Assembly: GCA_033721915.1 (NCBI GenBank)
Contig: JAWWAC010000037.1
Span: 1-30,271 of the forward strand
Direction: 5' to 3'
From: REBR01 sp033721915
GTDB taxonomy: Bacteria; Pseudomonadota; Gammaproteobacteria; Pseudomonadales; Oleiphilaceae
DNA length: 30,271 nucleotides
The notes under the pieces were generated by a model that was not told where the DNA came from, ran no database searches, and was given only the letters and a program-made list of their open reading frames with translations. This document shows, piece by piece, positions 7,097 to 14,257 of the stretch. A program made the translations under genes and the position numbers. Within the stretch, counting starts at the first letter, position 1. The number at the start of each line of letters is the position of its first letter.

Positions 7097-7878
7097 CGGC
7101 ACACTCGCAACTGGATCCGCAGCTGACCCTCTGGCTGGAGAATGCCCTCTCCATGGGGCAGGTCATGGCGGCTCTTCAGGGACAGGCTCCAGAGCGGGTA
7201 CTGGCCGGGGACGGGGTGATTGCCGATTATCTCCAGGCACTGGGCAAGCAGGCCATGCTGGCTGCCAGGGGCTGCCCCCGCCGCTGTGTACTGAGCATCG
7301 AGCATCTGCCCATGGCCTGTCAGGAGTGCCCCCTTGCCCGTCACAGGCAACGAGCCGGGCGTCGTGAGTCCAGGCTGTTTCTGCCCTGGGCCTGCGACAG
7401 CGAAGGGGTGGAGCGCAATCTGTTTCGGCTGGCCAGGGAACTGTCCGACCCGGATGCGGGTATCCTGGCACGGCAGCGTTTCCGGGAGGCCATGGCGGGG
7501 CTGAAAACGGCACCCGGATCAGAAGGGCTTTCGGTGCTCTGTCTGGTCAGTCAGGGGCCAGGGCGACTGGCACTGGCCGGTCGGGACACGCCCTGGCAGC
7601 GGGCGCTGGACGCCATGGGTCTGGTCAACTGGGCCCGTGGGCTGAGCGGTTACCAGCCACTGACTGGCCTTGATGGCGCTTACTGTCAACCCGATGCGAT
7701 GCTGATACTGGAAGCCTGGCGGGGGCAGTCCCTGGCCGGTGACTGGCTCTGGTTGAGCGAGCTCAGGGCCTGGCAGCGGGGACGGGTCTTGTGGCTTGGC
7801 CAGGAGGAACTGGCACTCTGGGGGCCATCCATGCCGGACCGGCTGCGCCGGGTCAGGGAACATCTGTCCGGCGCTTAA
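7093..7878 (+). CDS. Cys-rich HmuT/BtuF-fold protein without signal peptide
   Basis: 261-aa protein. Residues 33-50 (PERVLAGDGVIADYLQAL) and 157-206, including GYQPLTGLDGAYCQPDAMLIL, follow the pattern of haem ABC-transporter binding proteins (GxxAGRxT...GYKPLS.E.L...PDVIL), as does the tail WGPSMPDRLRRVREHL. The middle of the first lobe differs: it holds a cysteine cluster C61-x3-C65-x10-C76-x2-C79, plus C101, C150 and C198. There is no signal peptide or lipobox, so it is predicted cytoplasmic. The start at 7093 is chosen for the ATGA overlap with the preceding gene and AAGGAG at 7075-7080; an in-frame ATG at 7039 is the alternative. It is probably iron-repressed through the shared promoter. 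No transporter genes follow. A role in intracellular haem or metal handling is inferred. Confidence 0.65.
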   Translation: MTAHSQLDPQLTLWLENALSMGQVMAALQGQAPERVLAGDGVIADYLQALGKQAMLAARGCPRRCVLSIEHLPMACQECPLARHRQRAGRRESRLFLPWACDSEGVERNLFRLARELSDPDAGILARQRFREAMAGLKTAPGSEGLSVLCLVSQGPGRLALAGRDTPWQRALDAMGLVNWARGLSGYQPLTGLDGAYCQPDAMLILEAWRGQSLAGDWLWLSELRAWQRGRVLWLGQEELALWGPSMPDRLRRVREHLSGA

Positions 7879-8498
7879 TCCGGCTCGCTCAAGGCCCGCA
7901 GATAGGCCCGGATCATGACTTTCAGCTCCTGAATCAGTGGCGCTGCCTCCTCTTCCGGCAGGGTGCTGGCCAGCCGCAGCAGGCTGCCGCAGGTGCGGGG
8001 TACCAGCAGGCTGGCCAGACGGCGACGCTTCTCCGGCACCTGTGGCAGCAGGTGGGCGGAATGGCGGAAGACTTCACGGGCATTCATGTCCAGCTCCTGC
8101 CGGTCCAGCTCCCTGAGCTCTGGCATGGACTCCACACCGGACCAGATTTCCTTGTAGCCCGGCTCATGGCGGTAGAAGTGGGCATAGACGTCAATCAGGT
8201 CATCCAGCCCCTTCCCAAAGTCCAGCTGTTCCAGCCGTTCACGCAGTACCCGGTCGAGCTTTTCCACATGCTGCTGGGCGATGTCGTGGATGATGGCGGT
8301 CTTGTTGGGAAAGTACCGGTACAGTGAGGCCAGTGACATGCCGGAGGCCCTGGCCAGAGCCGACATGCTGGTGCCATCCACCCCCTGACGGGAAATCAGC
8401 TCGGCGGCGGTGCGGCGAATGGTCGCCACACGTTCGATGCTGCGTGCCTGTCTTGGCTGGCGCCGTGGGGCAATGGCGGGTTTCTCGGAACTGTCCAT
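7875..8498 (-). CDS. TetR/AcrR-family transcriptional regulator
   Basis: 207-aa one-component repressor. A basic N-terminal arm (PRRQPRQARSIERV) leads into the TetR helix-turn-helix (about 44-63: TSMSALARASGMSLASLYRYF). An all-helical ligand-binding half fills the rest. The start ATG follows GGGAG. Its stop overlaps that of the convergent HmuT-like gene by four bases. A CCGGTAA/TTACCGG inverted repeat at 8557-8586, upstream on its own side, could be its autoregulatory site. Likely targets are itself and possibly the lipoprotein amidohydrolase operon immediately upstream on the same strand. The ligand is unknown. DesT, the desaturase regulator of Pseudomonas, is also TetR-type, but I cannot say this is its equivalent. 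Confidence 0.85.
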   Translation of the reverse strand: MDSSEKPAIAPRRQPRQARSIERVATIRRTAAELISRQGVDGTSMSALARASGMSLASLYRYFPNKTAIIHDIAQQHVEKLDRVLRERLEQLDFGKGLDDLIDVYAHFYRHEPGYKEIWSGVESMPELRELDRQELDMNAREVFRHSAHLLPQVPEKRRRLASLLVPRTCGSLLRLASTLPEEEAAPLIQELKVMIRAYLRALSEPD

Positions 8499-8556
8499 GG
8501 GGCTCCCGGGGTTAGGGGGTTCGTAATGGCGGCAATCAGACGGGTTTTACGGCACA

Positions 8557-8586
8557 CCGGTAAGGGCCCGTTCAATGGGTTACCGG
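8557..8586. promoter_or_regulatory. Inverted repeat upstream of tetR (possible operator)
   Basis: Perfect 7-bp arms CCGGTAA (8557-8563) and TTACCGG (8580-8586) with a 16-base spacer, about 60-90 bases upstream of the TetR start codon. This is a reasonable place for an autoregulatory site, though the spacer is long for a single TetR operator. Confidence 0.3.
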
Positions 8587-8635
8587 GATGAATAACTGGC
8601 GCAGATAATACGGGATTTCACGCGGCAGCAGAAGA

Positions 8636-8658
8636 GACCGGCGCCACTGGCGCCGGTC
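8636..8658 (-). terminator. Stem-loop after the acylase gene
   Basis: Perfect 10-bp GC stem (8636-8645 with 8649-8658) and a 3-base loop, about 75 bases downstream of the acylase stop. On the minus strand it is followed by a pyrimidine stretch (TCTTCTGCTG) but no proper T-run. It is probably a weak terminator separating the lipoprotein operon from tetR. Confidence 0.5.
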
Positions 8659-8733
8659 CCGGTCGGTCATGAATCGTGGCGTTCCTTAAAGAGGGGCTCC
8701 GCGGGCGAGAGGGCACCCGCAGAGACATCCACT

Positions 8734-11700
8734 TTACTGGCGACGGCGCTGAGGCTGTACCACCTGCTGGAAGGTGGGCCGGTTCTGCCAGTGGATATTG
8801 GGCACGCTGCCAATGCCAATGGGGCTTTGGCCGATGGCGTCGTCCTGTTCACGGCTTTCATCCGGGTTGCTGCCGTTGGCCTGGTCGCGGCCATCCCAGT
8901 CATCCGGGTCGCTGGAGCCCAGTGCGTCAAAGCTGTCCTGGATGCTGGCCAGAAGGGCATCGCGGCAGTCGCTGCGCTGGTCACTGCCGGCGCACTTGAG
9001 GGCGTCATAGGGGTGTGCCGACTCGTCCAGTGCCATCTGCAGTACACGTCCGACAAAGCTGTAGTAGCCGCCGTTGAAGGCCGAGCCAATGCGGTTGGGC
9101 AGGTCATGACGGCTGCCGATCATGTTGTCTTCAACGGCAACCACCTGGGGCAGAGTGCGGTTGATCATGGTGTCCCACCAGGTGTCCATGAAGACGGCGG
9201 CGGCGCGGTCCTCGTACTCCAGGCTGGCGGTATCCAGTGAGGGGCCGTCACGGTCGCGGCGCTGTGCGCCAAAGTCCCGGGTGCCATTCACTACCCAGTC
9301 GCCCATCAGTGCCACCACCCGCTGCACCTCCGGTGACTCCTGGCTGACATCCCCCAGCACGGCCAGTGCGTCCGAGACGATCTCCTGTCCCCTCAGGTCG
9401 GTATGGGCGGCATCCGCCATGATTTCCACCAGGCTGCCCGGTGTGTGCACCGGTCCCACCTCGTCACGGAAGGCGATCAGGCGCTTTTCCAGGATCTGTG
9501 AGCGGTCGGCGACGCCGTAGTTGTTCTGGGTGTCGTTGGCCCAGAAGCCCGGCGCCAGCGCGTTGTTCCAGTTGGCGAAGAAGCCTTTCTCCGGGTTGGT
9601 CTCACGGGGGTGGGCTTCCAGTGGCAGGAAGTTGTCCTCGATGGAGAAGTCCTCGTTGATCTCTCCGGTGCCGGTCTGTTTCCAGTCGTACTGCCCGGTG
9701 CCCCATTGTGGCAGGTCCGGGTGGATGCCGTTGGCACGGATGGGCAGCAGGCCGGAGTTGAAGAAGGCGATGTTCTCAGGGTCCACATAGAACCAGGAGA
9801 AGGTGCCTGTGAGGCGGTTGAATTCCTCATAGAAGCTCTGCGGGTCGGTGATGTCGTTGGTCTCCGTGGCCAGGAAGGGCACCGCGGAGTCGATTTCACC
9901 AAAGAAGGTGGAGCGCTGCTCGGCCAGTGCCACGGGTTCGCCGTCCACGGTGGCCTTGGCAAAGATGGGGCCGTATTCCGGGGCGCGCAGTATGGTGCGG
10001 GTGACCGCCTGACCCACCACGGAGCTGCCATCCTGGGGAGGCATGGCGCCGGCGTGGTACTCGGCGGTCCACTGGTCCTGGCGCTCGAAGAAGGGCTTGC
10101 ACTGGCCGTTGTGCAGGTAGCCGGAGTCGGGCAGGAAGTCCGAGGCCAGCTCCACACCGGCGTCACACAGCCGCAGTGCCCGCACGTCCACAATGTCGGT
10201 GCCGGCGGAGGTGGCGCTCCAGGCGAAATCCACGCCACGGCCGATGACTACATAGGGCAGTCCGGCGAAGCTCATGCCACGGGTGTGGATGCCGCCGCCA
10301 TGCTGGGCAAATTCCAGCAGCAGCTGTGGGGCAAAGTAGCCGGTCTGGGGTCCGAACACCGCCAGTGGCGATCCGGAGGCGGTCTGGTCGCCATTCACCA
10401 GAAGGGCGTTGGACATGGCCTCGGGCAGTGTGTCGCTGTTGAGGGCCACCTGCAGCTGCGCAATCACCTCACGGGCGTATTCCTGGCCCTGTGCCAGCTC
10501 TTCCTCGCTCAGCTCCGAGACCGGTTCGGCCGCCAGTGTACGGGTATCCGTTGCCGCAGTCTGTGTGTTGTCACGGTCATTGAATCCGGAATCGAGAGCC
10601 GCCAGTGAGACGCTCGGAGCGGGCTCTCCAGGGTCTGCATCGGCGACACTGTCTGTGACCGTTTCATTGGCGGCCAGGAGATCGTCAATGGCTTCCGCGG
10701 ACAATGGCGAGTCGTCAGTAATGGTGCGCCCGTAATTGGGGCAGTCCACATTGGGAATGAAGCAGTCTTCGATCCGGAGAATATCGCGCTTCTGTAGGCT
10801 GCCGTTGTCGAACACCGCCGCTCCGGGGAATTGCCCGGCAAAGTCGCCTTTCAGTGGGCAGGCATCGTCATCCACGGTGGCCGGTGACTGGGTCTCGAAG
10901 GTCAGCTCGGTGGTCAGTGGCTTTTCCGGGTCGTCAAAGTGACGCAGATCCCGCCACAGGTCACAGGCGGTGTCCGTATCAAACTGCTGCTCCAGTGCAT
11001 TGAGCAGCTCCACCTGGCGATGCTCTCCGCCACCGCCCACGGCAAAGGTGGCCTGCACCAGTGTGGCTACTGCCAGGATATCACGGCGGGTAAAGGGGGC
11101 CGGGCCATCCGGACGCAGCAGTGCCTGGTACACCAGTGGCATTTCCACGGTGTTGCCCAGCTCACCGATGTACTGGTTGATGCCGGCGGCAAAGGCGTCC
11201 GCATCCAGTGCGATCTGGTCGCCGGTCTCGCCAAAGCGCCTGGTGGTCTGCAGTATCTGTGCGTCGATCTCCGCTTCATCGTAGCCGGCAATCAGGCCCA
11301 CATCCCGGTCCTGGCTGTAGTTGCCACCGGCGGCACCGGCCAGGTCGGACAGGCGGCCACGGCCGATGTGGCGCAGTGCGTCCATCACGAAGAGACGGTC
11401 CTGTGCCGAGGCGTAACCCACGCCGAATTTCACATCCTCCCGGGTTTCGCCGTAGATATGGGGCACACCGAACTCGTCACGACCGATGCGGCTGCTGAAC
11501 TGGCCATTGGCAACCTCAGTGGTTTCCGTGAAGGAGCCTTCCGGACGGAAGCTGGCATCCTTGAAGAACCCCTGTGTCAGGTCCTGGGTGGCGCTCAGCT
11601 CGCCGGGCTGGGTGAAAGACAGGTTCTCATAAATGGGCAGCTGGTCGGTGAAGTGGGGTTGGTCACCACTGCCGTCCGGGGAGTTGCCCTGTCCGGGGGG

Positions 11701-11943
11701 CATGATGCTGAGAAAAAGCCCGGTTCGGTTAAAGGGGTCAAAATTGTCGGGAACCTTCACCGGTGGCCGGTTATCCGGACGGCCATTGCCACGGCCGGGA
11801 TTGTCCGGGGGCGCGCCGGCGGTGGCGGCGGACTGCTCGCTGGCATTGTCGCTGGCGTTTTCCGGGCAACCGGCCAGGGTGAGGCTGAGAACCACCACAC
11901 CCAGTGTGGTGGCCCTGTGTTTCCAGGGGTTGAAAGGGGTCAT
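8734..11943 (-). CDS. Penicillin-acylase-family lipoprotein (N-terminal nucleophile hydrolase)
   Basis: 1069-aa lipoprotein with lipobox LAGC (C26). The acylase alpha-chain pattern runs from about 153 (IGRDEFGVPHIYGETREDV, YASAQDRLFVMDALRHIGRGRLSDL). The beta chain should begin at S511 in EAM|SNALLVNG, the usual self-cleavage site that exposes the nucleophile. GGGIHTRGMSFAGLPYVVIG follows, and the protein ends in NIHWQNRPTFQQVV. It hydrolyses an amide bond; relatives act on penicillins, acyl-homoserine lactones or N-acyl amino acids. It is longer than usual (about 750-850 aa) because of a tether (27-70) and an acidic, Cys-containing region before the nucleophile (about 350-490). AAGGAG lies six bases before the ATG. 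The ceramidase-like gene ends 62 bases upstream on the same strand, so the two form an operon. The substrate is unknown. Confidence 0.85.
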   Translation of the reverse strand: MTPFNPWKHRATTLGVVVLSLTLAGCPENASDNASEQSAATAGAPPDNPGRGNGRPDNRPPVKVPDNFDPFNRTGLFLSIMPPGQGNSPDGSGDQPHFTDQLPIYENLSFTQPGELSATQDLTQGFFKDASFRPEGSFTETTEVANGQFSSRIGRDEFGVPHIYGETREDVKFGVGYASAQDRLFVMDALRHIGRGRLSDLAGAAGGNYSQDRDVGLIAGYDEAEIDAQILQTTRRFGETGDQIALDADAFAAGINQYIGELGNTVEMPLVYQALLRPDGPAPFTRRDILAVATLVQATFAVGGGGEHRQVELLNALEQQFDTDTACDLWRDLRHFDDPEKPLTTELTFETQSPATVDDDACPLKGDFAGQFPGAAVFDNGSLQKRDILRIEDCFIPNVDCPNYGRTITDDSPLSAEAIDDLLAANETVTDSVADADPGEPAPSVSLAALDSGFNDRDNTQTAATDTRTLAAEPVSELSEEELAQGQEYAREVIAQLQVALNSDTLPEAMSNALLVNGDQTASGSPLAVFGPQTGYFAPQLLLEFAQHGGGIHTRGMSFAGLPYVVIGRGVDFAWSATSAGTDIVDVRALRLCDAGVELASDFLPDSGYLHNGQCKPFFERQDQWTAEYHAGAMPPQDGSSVVGQAVTRTILRAPEYGPIFAKATVDGEPVALAEQRSTFFGEIDSAVPFLATETNDITDPQSFYEEFNRLTGTFSWFYVDPENIAFFNSGLLPIRANGIHPDLPQWGTGQYDWKQTGTGEINEDFSIEDNFLPLEAHPRETNPEKGFFANWNNALAPGFWANDTQNNYGVADRSQILEKRLIAFRDEVGPVHTPGSLVEIMADAAHTDLRGQEIVSDALAVLGDVSQESPEVQRVVALMGDWVVNGTRDFGAQRRDRDGPSLDTASLEYEDRAAAVFMDTWWDTMINRTLPQVVAVEDNMIGSRHDLPNRIGSAFNGGYYSFVGRVLQMALDESAHPYDALKCAGSDQRSDCRDALLASIQDSFDALGSSDPDDWDGRDQANGSNPDESREQDDAIGQSPIGIGSVPNIHWQNRPTFQQVVQPQRRRQ

Positions 11944-12005
11944 GACGGTCTCCTTTTTTCTGTTTTTCTTGTCAATGATTTCAGGGCGCCGGGTGGGGCG
12001 GTTTC

Positions 12006-13943
12006 TCAGCCTTCACCCTCGCCAAAGACCCGGCAGAAGTCCTCCGGGAAGCCGTTCTCAAGGCAGGGCTCCTGCAACGGGGTGTCGGGGTTGAGCAGTG
12101 CGCAGAATTCATCCGGCAGTGGGGATTCCTGGCACTGCTGTGCATAGCCACGTTGAATGAAGTCGATGTTCTGGCCGATGTCCGTGGTGACACAGTCCGG
12201 GTGGCGCGGGTCTTCCAGGCAGGGGCTCAGCCAGGGGGGCAGGTTCTCCGTGTCCGAGGGGCCGATACCGAACAGGGGGTTGTAGGCCTGAAGTCTCAGC
12301 AGCGGTGATGTCAGCGGCCCCAGCGAGAGAAACTCCTCATAGTCGGTGAAAGGCAGCACAAAGCCGCTTCCGCCGGTGGGGTCGATGTAGTTGAACTCCT
12401 CTTCCGGGATGATGTAGCCGAAGGCCTGCTGGGTCAGGCCCAGCAGCATCACATCCGTGCTGGCCAGATCCCGGATGTATTCACCAAAGGTGTTGGTGGC
12501 CTCGCCGGGAATGGTGACGATTTCCAGGCCCGAGTCCGCCCCACCCAGTGTCACCCGGGTGACCACGGTTTCCGCGGTGGGTGTGAGCTGAGGCAGGTAG
12601 TCAAACTGCGGGCCCAGGAAGGGGATCTCCTCAGTGGGCAGCATCAGGAAGTCGTAATAGCGGTTGAAGGAGCCTGCAATACCGGCGGCGATAAAGGCGG
12701 GGTTGGTGACAGGCAGCAGTGCCCGCTCATGGCGGACTTCCATGGTGGCGGGCAGTGCGCGGGATTTCAGCCCCAGTGTGGCCTGGGCAATGGCGCTGCC
12801 ACGGTTGCGTGATCGCTCGTAGGCGTTGTCCCCACCGGGACCCCGGTTGGAGGCATCGGCAATGGGGCCGTTGTAATACAGCGCCACGCCACCGCCCGGC
12901 TGGCTTTCCAGCCACTCCACGGCGCCGAGAATGTAGTCGGCGTGGGCCACACGGCCTTCCAGCTCAGGGACTTCCCGGTAATCGCCGGGGCCGATATTGG
13001 TGGGGTGGGCGCTGTACTGCAGCAGGCTGCCGCTCACTTGCCCTTCGCGGGGGCCGGACAGGCAGTGGGCCTGCAGCAGTGTCATATGGGAATCCGCCTC
13101 GGCGTCCGGGTCCACTTTCAGCCGACGGTGGCTGTTGAACTCCGGCACCTGGCCCTGAGAGACGGTCAGCTGTGAGGGGCAGAGGGCGGACTGTGCCTGT
13201 GACACGGCATCCACGGCGGCGGTATAGAGAACGTTGCGGATCCAGTCCTCGGGCACACCCCCCCAGAGTCCCTGCAGGTCGGCGCCGGCGTGGGAGTGGG
13301 TGCTGCCGAAGAGGATGTCGTCCGGAGCGATACCGGTGCTTTCCGAGACGGCCGTTTTCAGGTCATTGGTGATGACGTTTCCCGCGCCCACGGCATCCAC
13401 AATGACAAAGGCGATCTGCCGGGCTTCTCCCTGCTGGTCGCTCTGTGAGAACACCATGGCACGCAGCCAGGTGTGCTCCTCCTCGCCGTGCTGGTTGGTG
13501 TAGGTGAAATCGCCAACGGGTTCGGTGAGTTCGTTCCCCAGGGCCCCAAGCGGGTCCGGGTAGTTCTGGAACAGGTCGATGCCAAAGCCCCCCAGGTTGA
13601 ACATCTGCTGCTTGGGGGTGCCGGCGATGCGCTCCTCTTCCACGCCTTCCACGTGAGTCGACAGCGGTGTGATCACGGCCTTGGCGGAGCCGGCACAGAA
13701 GGCGCTGTCACAGCCGTTGCCGGGAGGCCCTGGAGGCAGGCCGTCCGGCGGCCCCCGACGGCCGTCAGGGCCCCTGCCGGGGTTTTCCGGCGGGGCTCCG
13801 GCGCTCTGGGTGGCGACGTCGCCGGAGTCACTGCTCTCCTCAACGGGGCAGCCGGCCAGGCCCAGGCTCAGGGTCAGTACGGCCACTGTGGTGGCGGTCC
13901 GTCCGGCAATGGGCCGAAAACGGGAAACGGATGAAATGGGCAC
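12006..13943 (-). CDS. Neutral-ceramidase-like lipoprotein amidohydrolase
   Basis: 645-aa lipoprotein with lipobox LAGC (C32) and a Pro/Gly/Arg-rich tether (50-76). The neutral/alkaline ceramidase pattern follows: a GSAKAVITP opening (85-93), STHSHAG (214-220), SAHPTNIG (311-318), NGPIADAS (358-365) at the position of the GDVSPN nucleophile motif, and IPGEATNTFGEYIRDL further on. By comparison with Pseudomonas ceramidase, H218 and H313 would bind zinc and S365 would be the nucleophile. The family cleaves the N-acyl amide of ceramide, but the divergence here leaves the substrate open. The C-terminus carries three Cys-pair repeats (575/584, 604/614, 627/637). The start is a GTG with AAGGAG eight bases upstream. 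It is first in the operon with the acylase-family gene. Confidence 0.78.
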   Translation of the reverse strand: MPISSVSRFRPIAGRTATTVAVLTLSLGLAGCPVEESSDSGDVATQSAGAPPENPGRGPDGRRGPPDGLPPGPPGNGCDSAFCAGSAKAVITPLSTHVEGVEEERIAGTPKQQMFNLGGFGIDLFQNYPDPLGALGNELTEPVGDFTYTNQHGEEEHTWLRAMVFSQSDQQGEARQIAFVIVDAVGAGNVITNDLKTAVSESTGIAPDDILFGSTHSHAGADLQGLWGGVPEDWIRNVLYTAAVDAVSQAQSALCPSQLTVSQGQVPEFNSHRRLKVDPDAEADSHMTLLQAHCLSGPREGQVSGSLLQYSAHPTNIGPGDYREVPELEGRVAHADYILGAVEWLESQPGGGVALYYNGPIADASNRGPGGDNAYERSRNRGSAIAQATLGLKSRALPATMEVRHERALLPVTNPAFIAAGIAGSFNRYYDFLMLPTEEIPFLGPQFDYLPQLTPTAETVVTRVTLGGADSGLEIVTIPGEATNTFGEYIRDLASTDVMLLGLTQQAFGYIIPEEEFNYIDPTGGSGFVLPFTDYEEFLSLGPLTSPLLRLQAYNPLFGIGPSDTENLPPWLSPCLEDPRHPDCVTTDIGQNIDFIQRGYAQQCQESPLPDEFCALLNPDTPLQEPCLENGFPEDFCRVFGEGEG

Positions 13944-14110
13944 GGGACGGGCTCCTTACTGTAACGCCGAGCCTCCTTTCTGGAAAAAGCCCGGACTGCC
14001 AGCTGGTTGTTGTTGTGTTTTCAGGGTCGGGCCGGGTGGTGCCGGTCTGTAACCGTGTGTTGCAAAACGTGAGCGCTTGTCACATTAAGAACGTTTTACC
14101 ATGGAGAAAG

Positions 14111-14122
14111 GTTTCGTGAAAC
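14111..14122. promoter_or_regulatory. Palindrome GTTTC-GT-GAAAC upstream of the lipoprotein operon
   Basis: 5-bp arms around 2 bases, about 170 bases upstream of the ceramidase-like start. It directly abuts a second, longer palindrome (14125-14145), so together they look like a compound operator. The remainder of the 314-base gap (13944-14257) holds the AAGGAG ribosome site of the ceramidase-like gene; I could not place a convincing -35/-10 pair. Confidence 0.3.
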
Positions 14123-14124
14123 TT

Positions 14125-14145
14125 TAAATGAACAGGATTCATTTA
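14125..14145. promoter_or_regulatory. 21-bp palindrome TAAATGAA-N5-TTCATTTA (probable operator)
   Basis: Perfect 8-bp arms around the spacer CAGGA. The length and symmetry fit a TetR-family operator, and a tetR gene lies downstream of the same operon. It lies about 180-200 bases before the ceramidase-like start codon. Binding by the local TetR is an inference. Confidence 0.4.
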
Positions 14146-14257
14146 TTTTGATGGTCGGATTTCAGGGGGACAAAGCAGGGGAACAGGGATTCAGGCAGGC
14201 CTTGGCGCCCGTCAGGACGCCATGAAAAACCTTGTAAAACGGCCTCCGGGAAAGGGG

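Noticed and set aside
10939..12147. 402-codon plus-strand frame across the acylase and ceramidase-like genes
   Set aside because: Antisense to two genes with good starts, lipoboxes and family motifs; it also spans their intergenic gap.
14111..14122. PsrA-type operator
   Set aside because: PsrA sites as I recall them are GAAAC-Nx-GTTTC; here the half-sites are in the opposite order.
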